Positions 43,971 through 55,589 of a DNA stretch of 64,000 bases are shown here, in pieces. Location: assembly GCF_000519125.1 (NCBI RefSeq), contig NZ_JAEX01000001.1, positions 1 to 64,000 on the forward strand. The letters run 5' to 3'. Made by a program: the position numbers and the translations under genes. The first letter of the stretch is position 1. Each line of letters starts with the position of its first letter. This DNA is from Desulfocurvus vexinensis DSM 17965 (GTDB lineage Bacteria > Desulfobacterota > Desulfovibrionia > Desulfovibrionales > Desulfovibrionaceae). The notes beneath the pieces are model-generated. The model searched no databases and was not told the DNA's origin. It saw nothing but the letters and a program-made list of their open reading frames with translations.

Positions 43971-46616
43971 GTGCTCACCGCCAACGAAATCCGCCAACGC
44001 TTCCTGGACTACTTCGAGCAGAACGGCCACACCCAGGTGCCGTCCTCGGCGCTCATCCCGCGCGACGACCCCTCCCTGCTGTTCACCAACGCGGGCATGG
44101 TCCAGTTCAAGAAGATCTTCCTCGGCCAGGAGCGCCGCGACTACGTGCGCGCCACCACGGCCCAGAAGTGCCTGCGCGTGGGCGGCAAGCACAACGACCT
44201 GGAGAACGTGGGCCGCACCGCGCGCCACCACACCTTCTTCGAGATGCTCGGCAACTTCTCCTTCGGTGACTACTTCAAGGAAGACGCCATCCGCCTGGCC
44301 TGGGGCTTCTTGACCGAGGAGCTCGGCCTGCCCAAGGACCGGCTCTACATCACCGTCTACAAGGACGACACCGAGGCCGCCGAGCTGTGGCAGAAGGTGG
44401 CGGGCGTGGCCCCCGAGCGCATCTACTGGCTGGGCGAGAAGGACAACTTCTGGTCCATGGGTGACACCGGCCCCTGCGGCCCCTGCTCCGAGATCCACTT
44501 CGACCAGGGCGAGGAGGTCGGCTGCGGCCCCGGCTGCGGCATCGGCAAATGCGACTGCGACCGCTTCCTGGAAGTCTGGAACCTCGTGTTCATGCAGTTC
44601 GACCAGGCCGAGGACGGCACGCGCACGCCCCTGCCGCGCCCGAGCATCGACACCGGCATGGGCCTGGAGCGCATCGCCGCCGTGTGCCAGGGCGTGCACT
44701 CCAACTACGACTCCGACCTGTTCCAGGAGTTCATCCAGTTCACCGCCACGCGCGCCGGGGTGGCCTACCGCCAGGGCGAGGACAGCGACACCGCCCTGCG
44801 CGTCATCGCCGACCACAGCCGGGCCATCGCCTTCATGGTCGCCGACGGCATCCTGCCCTCCAACGAGGGCCGGGGCTACGTGCTGCGCCGCCTGATCCGC
44901 CGCGCCCTGCGCTTTGGCCGCCTCATCGGTCTCACCGAGCCCTTCCTCTACGCCACGGCCATGCGCGTGGTGGAGGTCATGGGCGGGCACTACGCCGAGC
45001 TGACCGGCAACGCGGATTTCATGGTCCGCGTGGTGCGCGAGGAGGAGGAGCGCTTCGCCCAGACCCTGGACAAGGGCCTGGCCCTGCTGGAAGAGGAGCT
45101 GGCTGCCCTGGGCAAGGCCGGGGCCAAAACCGTGCCCGGGCAGGTCTGCTTCAAGCTCTACGATACCTTCGGCTTCCCCCTGGACATCGTGCGCGATGTG
45201 GCCGAACGCCAGGGCTTCACCGTGGACGAGGCGGGCTTCGACGCCCACATGCGCGAGCAGAAGGAGCGCGCCAAGGCCGCCTGGAAGGGCTCCGGCGAAA
45301 AAGACCTGGCCACCCGCTTCCAGCCCCTGCTGGCCGAGGGCCTGCACACGGAATTCTGCGGCTACGAGGCCCTGACTTCCCACTCGCGCCTGGCCGTGCT
45401 CCTGGACGAAGCCGCCCTGCCCGTGGACAGGCTGACCAAGGGCCAGAAGGGCTACGCGGTGGCGACAAGGACGCCTTTTTATGGCGAATCCGGCGGCCAG
45501 GTGGGAGATATTGGCGAAATCGCCACGCCCAGCGGCAAGGCTGTGGTGACGGACTCCCTGCATCCCTCGGCGCAGCTCACCGTCCAGGCCATCACCGTGG
45601 CCGAGGGCGAACTGCTGTGCGACCAGGAGGCCGACCTGGCCGTGGACGAGGCCACCCGCACCGCCACCGCCCGCAACCACACCACCACCCACCTGCTGCA
45701 CGCCGCCCTGCGCACCGTGCTGGGCGAGCACGTCAAGCAGGCGGGCTCCCTGGTCGGCCCCGACCGGCTGCGCTTCGACTTCCAGCACATCAGCGCCATG
45801 ACCCCCGAGGAAATCGCCCGCGTGGAGGCCCTGGTCAACGCCGCCGTGCTGGCCGACACCGCCGTGGACGTGCGCGAGATGGACCACGCCGCCGCCGTGG
45901 CCGAGGGCGCCACGGCCCTGTTCGGCGAAAAATACGCCGACCGTGTGCGCGTGGTGCGCGTGCCGGGCGTGTCCATGGAGCTGTGCGGCGGCACGCACCT
46001 GCGCGCCACCGGGCAGGCCGGGCCCTTCGTCATCCTCTCCGAATCCGGCGTGGCCGCCGGGGTGCGCCGCATCGAAGGCGCCACCGGGCACAACGCCCTG
46101 GACTTCCTGCGCGCCCAGCGCGAAGCCATGGCCCAGGTGGCCGAGCTGCTGCGCGCCAAGCCCCAGGAGGCCCCCGAACGCGTCCGCGCCCTGCAAAAGG
46201 AAATCAAGACCCTGCGCAAGGACCTGGAAAAGGCCGCCACCCAGGCCGCCAGCGCCGGGCCCGCCGGGGACATCCTCGACGCCGTACAGACCGTGGGCGG
46301 CGTGCGCCTGCTGGCCGTGAAGACCGGCGCCCCCAACATGGGCGCCCTGCGCGCCATGATGGACGACGTGCGCTCGCGCCTGGACTCCAACAGCATCATC
46401 GCCCTGGCCTGCGAGGCCGACGGCAAGGCCAACCTCATCGTCGCCGTCTCCAAAGACCTGCACGCCCGCTTCACCGCCCCGGCGCTTATCAAGCCCGTGG
46501 CTGCCGAAATCGGCGGCTCCGGCGGCGGCAGGCCCGATATGGCCCAGTCCGGCGGCACCAACCCCGCAGGCATCCCCGCCGCCTTCGCCGCCCTGCGCGC
46601 CCTGGTCCAGGGCTAG
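43971..46616 (+). CDS. alaS: Alanine-tRNA ligase
   Basis: Class II synthetase of 881 residues. The start [20 protein letters not shown] is typical and uses GTG 43971 with AAGGAG upstream. The catalytic core includes motif 1/2 [19 protein letters not shown] and [13 protein letters not shown]. The editing domain has [12 protein letters not shown] (HxxxH), and the zinc/editing CGGTH is in [12 protein letters not shown]. The C-Ala domain ends in a Gly-rich segment [15 protein letters not shown]. recA-alaS adjacency is common in this group. Confidence 0.97.
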   Translation: MLTANEIRQRFLDYFEQNGHTQVPSSALIPRDDPSLLFTNAGMVQFKKIFLGQERRDYVRATTAQKCLRVGGKHNDLENVGRTARHHTFFEMLGNFSFGDYFKEDAIRLAWGFLTEELGLPKDRLYITVYKDDTEAAELWQKVAGVAPERIYWLGEKDNFWSMGDTGPCGPCSEIHFDQGEEVGCGPGCGIGKCDCDRFLEVWNLVFMQFDQAEDGTRTPLPRPSIDTGMGLERIAAVCQGVHSNYDSDLFQEFIQFTATRAGVAYRQGEDSDTALRVIADHSRAIAFMVADGILPSNEGRGYVLRRLIRRALRFGRLIGLTEPFLYATAMRVVEVMGGHYAELTGNADFMVRVVREEEERFAQTLDKGLALLEEELAALGKAGAKTVPGQVCFKLYDTFGFPLDIVRDVAERQGFTVDEAGFDAHMREQKERAKAAWKGSGEKDLATRFQPLLAEGLHTEFCGYEALTSHSRLAVLLDEAALPVDRLTKGQKGYAVATRTPFYGESGGQVGDIGEIATPSGKAVVTDSLHPSAQLTVQAITVAEGELLCDQEADLAVDEATRTATARNHTTTHLLHAALRTVLGEHVKQAGSLVGPDRLRFDFQHISAMTPEEIARVEALVNAAVLADTAVDVREMDHAAAVAEGATALFGEKYADRVRVVRVPGVSMELCGGTHLRATGQAGPFVILSESGVAAGVRRIEGATGHNALDFLRAQREAMAQVAELLRAKPQEAPERVRALQKEIKTLRKDLEKAATQAASAGPAGDILDAVQTVGGVRLLAVKTGAPNMGALRAMMDDVRSRLDSNSIIALACEADGKANLIVAVSKDLHARFTAPALIKPVAAEIGGSGGGRPDMAQSGGTNPAGIPAAFAALRALVQG

Positions 46617-46634
46617 GCGCCGGGGGCGCGAAAC

Positions 46635-46687
46635 GGGGGCGGGAAGGAACCCCCTTCTTGAGGAGAAGGGGGTTCCTTCCCGCCCCC
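46635..46687. terminator. Very long hairpin after alaS
   Basis: Perfect 24-bp inverted repeat (arms 46635-46658 and 46664-46687, first arm beginning GGGGGCGGGAAGGAACCCCC) around a 5-nt loop, starting 18 nt past the alaS stop. No T-run follows directly, though CCTTTTTCTTT comes about 25 nt later. Confidence 0.6.
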
Positions 46688-46749
46688 GCACCCCCACCCA
46701 TCCTCCCCCAAGACCTTTTTCTTTGGGGGGTAGAGGCTGGCAGGGGGCA

Positions 46750-46998
46750 GGGACGGTTCCTGTTTGGGGTGGGCCTGATCAGGGGTTCGGCCTGTGGCCG
46801 GGAGAAACCCATTGGGGCCGCCCGCCCTGGCTGCCGAGCCGCCGACCTCCGCTCCCGCCATCTCCCGCAACGGTCCCCCGTGTTCTCCGCAAAAACCTCC
46901 GGCGCGGGCCGGGCGGCTTCCTGTCGCCCGGCCCGCGCCGGCGTATGGGGTCCAGGGGCCGTTGGCCCCGGGCGGGGTCCGGGGCAGCGCCCCGGCAT
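46750..46998 (-). repeat. Intergenic repeat family R2, copy B (inverted)
   Basis: Inverted relative to copy A at 36975-37185. About 85 bp around the terminator hairpin and about 45 bp at the distal end are nearly identical to copy A; an insertion of about 80 bp (46796-46878) separates them here. It lies directly downstream of the minus-strand EamA gene. Confidence 0.85.
46891..46941 (-). terminator. Rho-independent terminator after EamA gene (inside repeat R2)
   Basis: Same 17-bp stem and 9-nt loop as after glnS, followed on the minus strand by AGGTTTTTG. Confidence 0.8.
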
Positions 46999-47022
46999 CG
47001 CGCCGCGCCGCGTCGTCCGGCG

Positions 47023-47892
47023 TCAGCTCCGGTTGGTCAGCCAGACGCCGCCGAGGACCATGGCGGCGCCCAGGGCCAGGGCGGGGTCCACGGGTTCGCC
47101 CAGCAGCGCGAAGCCGCTCAGGGCTGCGGACACGGGCACGAGGTTGATGAACACGGCTGCCCGCGAGGCGCCGATGGCCCGCACGCCCTCGTAGAACCAG
47201 GTGAAGCCCGCCACGGTGCCCAGCAGGCCCAGGTAGAGGATGCTGGCCCAGACGGGCGCGGGGATGCGGCCCAGGGTGGCCGGGAGCCCTTCGGCCAGGG
47301 CTCCGGGCAGCAGGAACAGCGCCCCTGCGCTGCACGACAGGGCCACGGAGGCCAGGGCCGACAGTCGGCCCATCACGAGTTTGCCCAGCAGGGAATAGGC
47401 CGACCAGCTCAGCACGCAGCCCAGGACGAACAGGTCGCCGGTGCCCACGCCGTGGGCGAACAGGGCCAGGGGGTCGCCGTGGGAGAGGATGAACACGGCC
47501 CCGGTCACGGACAGGGCGATGCCCAGGGCCTTGCGCAGCGTCAGCCGTTCGCCCAGGAACAGCGCCGCCCCCAGGGCGATGACCACCGGGTTGGCCGCCA
47601 CGATGGACGCCGCGCGCCCGGCGGGCACGGTCTGCAATCCGCTGAAGAAGAAGATGTTGTAGGCGAAGACCCCGGTGAGCCCGAGCAGGCAGACCCCGGC
47701 CAGGGTGCGCGGCGTCATGGGCGGCACGCCGCCCTCGTACCGCGCCAGCAGCCACAGCAGGCACACCGAGGCCGTCAGGAAGCGCAGGAAGCTCGCCGAA
47801 TAGGGCCCCAGGTGCGGGCCGATGATCCGTCCGCAGACGAAGGTGCCGCCCCACAGGGTCACGGCGGCGGTCAGCTTGAGGAAGACGTGCAT
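47023..47892 (-). CDS. EamA/DMT-family transporter
   Basis: A 289-residue inner-membrane protein with ten hydrophobic segments in two homologous halves, the EamA (RhaT/YdcZ-like) drug/metabolite transporter layout. The first half contains LWGGTFVCGRIIGPHL and the second LGCVLSWSAYSLLGKL. Substrate is not predictable; relatives export amino acids, sugars or other metabolites. The start at ATG 47892 gives MHVFLKLTAAVTLWGG, typical for the family. Confidence 0.92.
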   Translation of the reverse strand: MHVFLKLTAAVTLWGGTFVCGRIIGPHLGPYSASFLRFLTASVCLLWLLARYEGGVPPMTPRTLAGVCLLGLTGVFAYNIFFFSGLQTVPAGRAASIVAANPVVIALGAALFLGERLTLRKALGIALSVTGAVFILSHGDPLALFAHGVGTGDLFVLGCVLSWSAYSLLGKLVMGRLSALASVALSCSAGALFLLPGALAEGLPATLGRIPAPVWASILYLGLLGTVAGFTWFYEGVRAIGASRAAVFINLVPVSAALSGFALLGEPVDPALALGAAMVLGGVWLTNRS

Positions 47893-47972
47893 GGCGCCGC
47901 ACTGTGCGCCCGCTGGCGGCGGGCGTCAAGCGCGGGGGTGCGGGGGCGCCCCGGGCTGTTTGCGGGCCGGGG

Positions 47973-49067
47973 TCAGTGGGCCGCGCAGCCTGCGCCGTGC
48001 GCGGCGTGGCGGCGTGCGGCCCAGGCGGCGCGGGCCACCAGGGCCAGCAGGGCCACGGCGCACAGGGTGCTGAACCAGGTGGTCTGCTCGACCTCGGCGC
48101 GGGCGATCCAGGAGGCGATGTCCAGGCCGAGCAGGGCGTAGAGGCGGTTGACGCACCAGCCCAGGAGCAGGGCTGCGGCGGCGATGGCCGCCACGTAGAC
48201 CCCGGCCACGGCCCGGCCCATTTCGCGGGCCACCACGGCGATGGTCGCGGCGTTGGTGGCGGGCCCGGCCAGCAGGAAGACCAGGGCCGCCCCGGGCGAC
48301 AGGCCCTTGAGGGCCAGGGAGGCGGCGATGGGCGTGGAGGCCGTGGCGCAGACGTACAGCGGGATGCCCGCCACGAGCATGAGCAGCATGGCCCAGCCCT
48401 CGTGGCCGAAGGCGCCCGCCAGGGCGTCCTGGGGCACGAAGGCGGCGATGGCCCCGGCCACGGCGATGCCGCCCAGGAGCCACAGGCCGATGTCGGCGAG
48501 CATGTCGCCGAAGGCGTGGGCGAAGCCTGCGCGCAGGCGCGGGCCGAGCCCGGCGCGGGCCGGGGCCCGGGGCGCGCAGCAGGCGCCGCCCGTGCAGCCG
48601 GTTGCCGGGGCGGCGGCCAGGGGCAGGGCGCGGGGCGCGGGGGCGGGCTTGGGCGCGGGCAGCAGGTCCACGGCCAGCCCGGCCAGGGTGGCGGTGATAA
48701 AGGCGGCCACGGGGCGGGCCACGGTCATCACCGGGTCGAGCAGGGCCCAGGTCACGGCCACGGAGTCCACCCCGGTTTCGGGGGTGGAGACGAGGAAGGC
48801 CGTGGTGGCGCCGCGTCCGGCGCCCTGGCGGCGCAGCCCCAGGGCAGCGGGCACCACCCCGCAGGAGCACAGCGGCAGGGGCACGCCGATGAGCGAGGCG
48901 CGCAGCACCGGGCCGATGCCCTGGCCGCCCAGGTGGCGGGCGATGAAGGCGTCGGGCACAAAGGCCTTGAGCAGCGCCGCCACGGCGAAGCCCAGCAGCA
49001 CCCACGGTGCGGCCTCGTTGAGCAGTACCCAGGTCTGGTCGAGGAAGAGCGTTATGGCGTCGGACAT
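47973..49067 (-). CDS. DUF318/ArsP-type metal(loid) efflux permease
   Basis: A 364-residue permease with about eight to ten membrane helices. The family hallmark PLPLCSCGVVPAALGL is present near residue 65, and a second conserved region is PLYVCATASTPIAASL. A cytoplasmic loop holds CTGGACCAPRAP, and the C-terminus is rich in His and Cys (HAAHGAGCAAH), likely metal ligands. Relatives export trivalent organoarsenicals (ArsP) or Cu/Zn (SO_0444 type). It lies 13 bp downstream of an ArsR regulator in one operon. The CxC-type As/Sb site of the regulator favours a metalloid, but this is inference. Confidence 0.88.
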   Translation of the reverse strand: MSDAITLFLDQTWVLLNEAAPWVLLGFAVAALLKAFVPDAFIARHLGGQGIGPVLRASLIGVPLPLCSCGVVPAALGLRRQGAGRGATTAFLVSTPETGVDSVAVTWALLDPVMTVARPVAAFITATLAGLAVDLLPAPKPAPAPRALPLAAAPATGCTGGACCAPRAPARAGLGPRLRAGFAHAFGDMLADIGLWLLGGIAVAGAIAAFVPQDALAGAFGHEGWAMLLMLVAGIPLYVCATASTPIAASLALKGLSPGAALVFLLAGPATNAATIAVVAREMGRAVAGVYVAAIAAAALLLGWCVNRLYALLGLDIASWIARAEVEQTTWFSTLCAVALLALVARAAWAARRHAAHGAGCAAH

Positions 49068-49080
49068 GGGTTCTCCGGGG

Positions 49081-49431
49081 TCACTCGCAGGCGTGGCACA
49101 GGCCTTCGTGCAGCAGGTGGCGGACGTGGTCGTCGTCCAGGGCGTAGAAGGCCATCTTGCCCTCGCGGCGGTAGCGCACCAGCCGCCCGGCGCGCAGCAG
49201 GCGCAGCTGGTGCGATACTGCCGAGGCGCTCATGCCGGTCAGCGCCGCCAGGTCGCACACGCACAGCTCTTCCAGCGACAGGGCGTAGAGGATGCGCGCC
49301 CGGGTCGGGTCGGCCAGGGCCTTGAACATGTCGGCCAGCCGGGCGAAGATCTCCCCGGCGGGCATCTTGGCGCCCACGCGCTCCAGCGCCTCCGGATGCA
49401 GCCCCTGCACCTCGCACAGGTCGTGTGCCAT
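49081..49431 (-). CDS. ArsR-family metal(loid)-responsive repressor
   Basis: A 116-residue winged-helix repressor. The helix-turn-helix region is GMSASAVSHQLRLLRAGRLVRYRREGKMAFYALDD. Helix 3 carries ELCVCDLAALTG, the Cys-x-Cys-Asp type As(III)/Sb(III)/Cd site. The C-terminus adds a possible second site (HVRHLLHEGLCHACE). ATG 49431 has GAGGGGG upstream. It represses from the perfect inverted repeat directly upstream and should be released when metal binds. It co-transcribes with the permease. Confidence 0.93.
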   Translation of the reverse strand: MAHDLCEVQGLHPEALERVGAKMPAGEIFARLADMFKALADPTRARILYALSLEELCVCDLAALTGMSASAVSHQLRLLRAGRLVRYRREGKMAFYALDDDHVRHLLHEGLCHACE

Positions 49432-49460
49432 TGCTTCCCCCTCGCGGTGACGAATTGGGT

Positions 49461-49486
49461 AACGCATGAACAAATGTTCATGTGTT
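49461..49486 (-). promoter_or_regulatory. ArsR/SmtB-type operator
   Basis: Perfect inverted repeat ATGAACA-N2-TGTTCAT (49466-49481), extended by partly matching flanks AACGC and GTGTT to a 12-2-12 element. It touches the -10 box and covers the expected transcription start of the arsR-permease unit, ideal for steric repression. Confidence 0.85.
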
Positions 49487-49514
49487 AGGTATGTCGTTTC
49501 GGAGGCGGTGTCAA
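49486..49514 (-). promoter_or_regulatory. Promoter of arsR-permease operon
   Basis: Perfect TTGACA, exact 17-bp spacer, TACCTA on the minus strand, directly abutting the operator. Confidence 0.75.
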
Positions 49515-49959
49515 TGGGGGGCGGGTGGCGTGCTGGCGCGGCGGGCAGGCTTGGGCGCGGAAGGTGGGCTCGGGCGGCGGGCAGGCGGGCGCGGCATAAA
49601 AAACACGCCCGGAGCGGGGTGGGGGCGCGCGCGGAAGCGGGCAGGCGGGCCCTGGTTTGGGCGCGCGGGCTGCCGGGCGCCAGAAAGCGAAAGCCCCCGG
49701 CCAATCCAGGGGCTTTCAGGATGAGGAAGTGAAGCGATGAGGCAGTGAACAAGTGGGAGGACGAGTCCCGGCTCCGTATTCCGGCGGAGCCGGGCGGCTG
49801 GGCACTGCCGGAACGGTGGGCAACCCGGACCGGCGGGGGCTGGCGATGGCAGCCCTGCCCTCTGTCAGGAATGATTGCCATTATCTGATGGGAAGTCAAG
49901 GGCCCGGTTGAAATAAATTCTCAATGGCCTGCGAACGCTGCCGGGGCGGGGTTCGCCGG

Positions 49960-50330
49960 GGTTGGACGCCCCGGGGCCGGACTCCGGATGAACCCTGCGG
50001 TGGACGCCCGGAGCCGGAGGCGGGCCCGGGCCGAGGGGGTTGCGCTCCGGCTGTGCGCGTGTTGGGCACCCCGGGAACCGGGGCGGGACCGGGCTCCGGG
50101 CGCATCGCCTGTTCTGCCCCGGGGCCGGAAGTTCCCTGGAGCCGGAAATCCCAAGGGCCGGACTGTGCCAGGAGCCGGATTCCGGCGGATTGCCCGCGCT
50201 GGCGCCCGGAGTCGGGCATTGCCGAAGCCGGAGCCCCCCGGCTGGGGCGCCCCGGAGCAGGATTCCGGAAGGTGCGGAGGCCCGGAGCCGGAGCCCCCGG
50301 AGCCTGCGGAGTCGAATTCCCCGGGAACCG
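49960..50330. repeat. Degenerate interspersed GGAGCCGGA-type repeats
   Basis: Many variants of GGAGCCGGA / CCGGAGCCGGAG / GGATTCCGG, at irregular spacing of about 15-40 bp over about 370 bp, with no open frame of coding character. Confidence 0.6.
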
Positions 50331-50401
50331 CCTGCGGGGGTGGCCTGCGGGGTCGGGGCAGGCTGTCTATGGGTGCCAATTCATCAATAGGAAGCATCGA
50401 T

Positions 50402-50430
50402 TTGTCCGATAGCGCGGCCCGGGGTATGGT
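50402..50430 (+). promoter_or_regulatory. Candidate promoter of the double-cubane reductase operon
   Basis: TTGTCC, 17 bp spacer, TATGGT, about 45 nt upstream of the ATG. Confidence 0.5.
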
Positions 50431-50474
50431 CCGCCCAGTTCGATAACGCCAACCCCGATGAGGAGGGCTGCGGC

Positions 50475-51746
50475 ATGAGCGACCACAAGCGGATGTGGGA
50501 AAAGCTGAACCTGGACATCGAGGCCCACGACGGGCTGCTGGAAGTGCTGGGCAAGTTCTACGGCGACATCTACATGTCCCAGGATAATCGGCTCAAGGGC
50601 ATGGAATACATGGACTTCGTGCTTTCCGAGGTTCACGGGCTGCGCATCAAGGAATTGCAGGACGCCAAGGCCGCCGGGCGCAAGGTGGTCGGCACGTTCT
50701 GCGTGTTCGTGCCCGAGGAGCTGACCCTGGCGGCGGGGGCGGTGCAGGTGGGGCTGTGCGCCGGGGCCGAGGTGGGCAGCGCCCGGGCCGAGGATCTGGT
50801 GCCGCGCGGCACCTGCGCGCTCATCAAGTCCTTCATCGGCTTCAAGCTCTCACGGCTGTGCCCGTACATCGAGTCCTGCGACATGATCGTCGGCGAGACG
50901 ACCTGCGACGGCAAGAAGAAGGCCTACGAGGCCTTCGCGGCCCACGCGCCGCTGTACGTCATGGAGGTGCCGCAGACCAAGAGCGCGGCGGCCCGGGCCC
51001 TGTGGCGCGCGGAGATCGTGCGCTTCAAGGAGCGCCTGGAAGAGCTGACGGGCAAGGCCATCACCGTGGACGCCCTGAAGGCGGCGATGAAGACAGTCAA
51101 CGCCCGGCGCCGGGTGCTCCAGCGCCTGAACGCCCTGCGCGCGGCGGACCCCGCGCCCATCTCCGGGCGCGATGCGCTGCTCATCAACCAGATCAGCTTC
51201 TACGACGACCCCGAGCGCTTCACGGCCAAGATCGGCGAGCTGTGCGACGAGCTGGAGGCCCGCGTGGCCCGGGGCCAGGGCGTGGCCCCGGCGGGCACGC
51301 CGCGCCTTCTGCTCTCGGGCTGCCCCATGGCCGTGCCCAACTGGAAGCTGCCCTACGTGGTGGAAAGCTCCGGGGCGGTCATCGTCGGCGAGGAGTCGTG
51401 CATCGGCACGCGCAACACCCGCGACCTGGTGGACGAGACGCCCGAGACCATGGACGGGCTGCTGGACGCCCTGGCCGAGCGCTACATGAAGATCGACTGC
51501 GCCTGCTTCACGCCCAACGACGAGCGCATGGACAACGTGGCCGCCCTGGCCGCCAGCCAGAAGGCCGACGGCGTGATCCACTACGCGCTGATGTTCTGCC
51601 AGCCCTACGCCCACGAGGCCATGAAGCTGGGCCATACCCTGGCCGACAAGGGCGTGCCCATGCTGGCCCTGGAAACGGACTACTCCATGGAGGACGTGGA
51701 GCAGCTCAAGACGCGCGTGGAGGCCTTCGTGGAGATGGTGTCCTGA
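50475..51746 (+). CDS. Double-cubane-cluster-type reductase (2-hydroxyacyl-CoA dehydratase family)
   Basis: A 423-residue protein of the 2-hydroxyglutaryl-CoA dehydratase D-component superfamily. The single-gene form without B and C partners matches the double-cubane cluster proteins, which use ATP-driven electron transfer from an activase to reduce small molecules. Cysteines are placed as expected: GTFCVF, PRGTCALIKS, RLCPYIESCD, GETTCDGKKK, LSGCPMAVPN, GEESCIGTRN, DCACFTPNDER and MFCQPY. GAGGAGG precedes ATG 50475. It is followed 2 bp later by its activase. The physiological substrate is unknown. Confidence 0.85.
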   Translation: MSDHKRMWEKLNLDIEAHDGLLEVLGKFYGDIYMSQDNRLKGMEYMDFVLSEVHGLRIKELQDAKAAGRKVVGTFCVFVPEELTLAAGAVQVGLCAGAEVGSARAEDLVPRGTCALIKSFIGFKLSRLCPYIESCDMIVGETTCDGKKKAYEAFAAHAPLYVMEVPQTKSAAARALWRAEIVRFKERLEELTGKAITVDALKAAMKTVNARRRVLQRLNALRAADPAPISGRDALLINQISFYDDPERFTAKIGELCDELEARVARGQGVAPAGTPRLLLSGCPMAVPNWKLPYVVESSGAVIVGEESCIGTRNTRDLVDETPETMDGLLDALAERYMKIDCACFTPNDERMDNVAALAASQKADGVIHYALMFCQPYAHEAMKLGHTLADKGVPMLALETDYSMEDVEQLKTRVEAFVEMVS

Positions 51747-51748
51747 CC

Positions 51749-52529
51749 ATGATCGCCGGGCTGGACGTCGGGTCGCGCTCGGTGGAACTGGTGGTGGTGG
51801 ACGCGGCGGGGCGGGTGGTCCTGGCCCGCCGCGTGCCCACCACGTTTCATCCCCTGCGCCAGGTGGCGGCGGTGCTGGACGGCGCGGCGCCCGAGGCCAT
51901 CGTGGCCACGGGCTATGGCCGCGACCTGGTGGCCGGGGCCGGGTTGGACGTGCCGGTGACGACGCTCACGGAGATCAAGGCCCACGCCGCCGGGGCGCGC
52001 AGGCTCTTCCCCGGGGCGCGCACGGTGGTGGACGTCGGCGGGCAGGACACCAAGGCCATTCGCCTGGGCGAGGGCGGGCGGGTGCTGCGCTTCGAGATGA
52101 ACGACCGTTGCGCGGCGGGCACGGGCAAGTTCCTGGAGCACCTGGCCGGGGTGTTCCAGATTCCCGTGGAGGACTTCGGGGCCTACGCCCTGCGCGGGGC
52201 GCGCGCCGTGCCCATCGGCAGCATGTGCACCGTGTTTGCCGAAACCGAGGCCGTTTCGCTCATGGCCGGGGGCGCCCCGCCCGAGGACATCGCCCTGGGC
52301 CTGCACGCGGCCATCGCCGCGCGCACGGCGGGGATGGTGCGCCGGGTGGGGCTGGAGCCGCCGGTGGTCTTCACCGGGGGCGTGGCCCGCAACCCTTGCA
52401 TGGTGCGCCTTTTGGCCCGCGAGCTGGGCCTCGACCCCCTGGTGCCCGAGGACCCCGACCACTGCGGCGCCCTGGGCGCGGCCCTGGAGGGCCTGGCCCG
52501 GGCGAACGGGGCGCCGGACGCCAGGGGGG

Positions 52530-52555
<26 letters not shown>
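51749..52555 (+). CDS. ATP-dependent activase of the dehydratase/double-cubane reductase
   Basis: A 268-residue ASKHA-fold ATPase of the HgdC/BadF family that injects a low-potential electron into its partner. The N-terminal phosphate loop is GLDVGSRSVELVVVD. The two cysteines that hold a [4Fe-4S] cluster at the dimer interface are in MNDRCAAGTGKFLE and PIGSMCTVFAETE. VVDVGGQDTKAI and FTGGVARNPCMV complete the fold. It starts 2 bp after the reductase stop. Its last 26 bp overlap the 3' end of a convergent kinase gene. Confidence 0.93.
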
Positions 52556-54671
<2,116 letters not shown>

Positions 54672-54804
54672 GGGCGTCCGGGGGCCAAGGGTTGCATCGG
54701 GGTGGCCGATGACCAGTCGTCGGCCCGAATGCATTATAGCCTAAGCGAGAGGTCCGCGTCGAGGGAAACGCGCGAATTGCCGGCCTGGCGCCTCCTATTC
54801 GCCG

Positions 54805-55407
54805 CTACAGCAGCCCGGCCAGCCCCAGGCGCATGTCGCCCTCGGCCAGATCGACCATGAACAGCCCGTTGTTGGAGCCGGACTGCCCCGAGTTCTGGAG
54901 ATAGGCGTCCAGGCCCTTGCGCAGGGACATGTACTTGCTGTTGGTCTGCACCTTGCTGATCAGCCCGGCCTGCTCGGTGATCTTGGCGAAGGCCTCCTTG
55001 AGCTGCGTGTCGGTGTTGATGGCGGCCTCGATGGCGGCCTTGTCGGGGTGCGAGCCGTTCACGCGCACCTCGCCGCTTGCGTCGGCCTGCAGGGTGAATG
55101 CCTCGGTGACGTTGACCCCGGCCTTTTGGAGCTTCTGCTCCAGGGATTCCATGAACCCGGTCTGGAGCAGCTCCAGGTCGGCGTTCATGGTGTCCACGAT
55201 GTTCAGGGTCGGGTAGTCGCGGGTCAGCCGGGAGAGCTTGACCCCCAGGTCCGTGAGGCTGATGTCGTCCAGGGTGTCGGGCTTGCCGTCGCCGTCGCGG
55301 TCGATGCGCTGGCCCTTTTTCGATTCCGGATCGATGCCGTCCTCTTCCTGGGAGCGGAAGCTCACGGTGCCCAGGACGCCGTTGTGCGAAACGCCGTAGA
55401 TGCTCAT
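54805..55407 (-). CDS. Hypothetical protein with single EF-hand/dockerin-like calcium loop
   Basis: A 200-residue protein of no known family. AGGAGG precedes ATG 55407. A DxDxDG calcium loop, D36-R-D38-G-D40-G with Asp47 at the last ligand position, lies at residues 36-47. The rest is mainly amphipathic helix with a coiled-coil-like stretch (about 70-95) and a glycine/serine-rich segment near 172 (NSGQSGSNNG). No signal peptide or membrane segment. It lies between an orphan ABC ATPase and a sensor kinase gene, with which it shares direction. Flagellar- or secretion-associated proteins sometimes show such composition, but nothing here proves it. Confidence 0.78.
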   Translation of the reverse strand: MSIYGVSHNGVLGTVSFRSQEEDGIDPESKKGQRIDRDGDGKPDTLDDISLTDLGVKLSRLTRDYPTLNIVDTMNADLELLQTGFMESLEQKLQKAGVNVTEAFTLQADASGEVRVNGSHPDKAAIEAAINTDTQLKEAFAKITEQAGLISKVQTNSKYMSLRKGLDAYLQNSGQSGSNNGLFMVDLAEGDMRLGLAGLL

Positions 55408-55589
55408 GGGTCCTCCTGATGGCCGATGGGCAAAAACTTCCGGCGGGAGCCGGACGCGGGGAGAAGAGCAAGGATCATGCCCGGAGCGCGGGGCGGGGGA
55501 TGCGGGGGCGGGCGGAGTCGGGCGCGGGGGGCGCGGGTGTTGGCGGGCGGGGGCGGCGTACAGGCCCGGGGCGGGCGGGGCGGGCCTGC

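Larger units (their letters stand above)
46617..47022. other. Convergent intergenic region, alaS / EamA
   Basis: About 405 bp holding the alaS terminator (46635-46687), a second smaller hairpin pairing CCCCCAA with TTGGGGG (about 46707-46729), and copy B of repeat R2. No gene is supported. Confidence 0.7.
49432..50474. other. Long divergent intergenic region
   Basis: About 1 kb. From left: the ArsR operator/promoter (49461-49514), a GC-rich stretch, a small inverted repeat GAAAGCCCC / GGGGCTTTC (49690-49718), an AT-rich patch near 49865-49925, then about 350 bp of degenerate GGAGCCGGA-type repeats (49960-50330), and the promoter of the next gene. No gene is supported. Confidence 0.6.

Noticed and set aside
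49865-49925. Fur-box-like ATGATTGCCATTATC
   Set aside because: Only one hexamer matches the Fur consensus, and the gene on the right has an unrelated candidate promoter 500 bp away.
49960-50330. CRISPR-like repeat array
   Set aside because: Repeats are degenerate, with irregular short spacing and no constant spacer length or cas genes.
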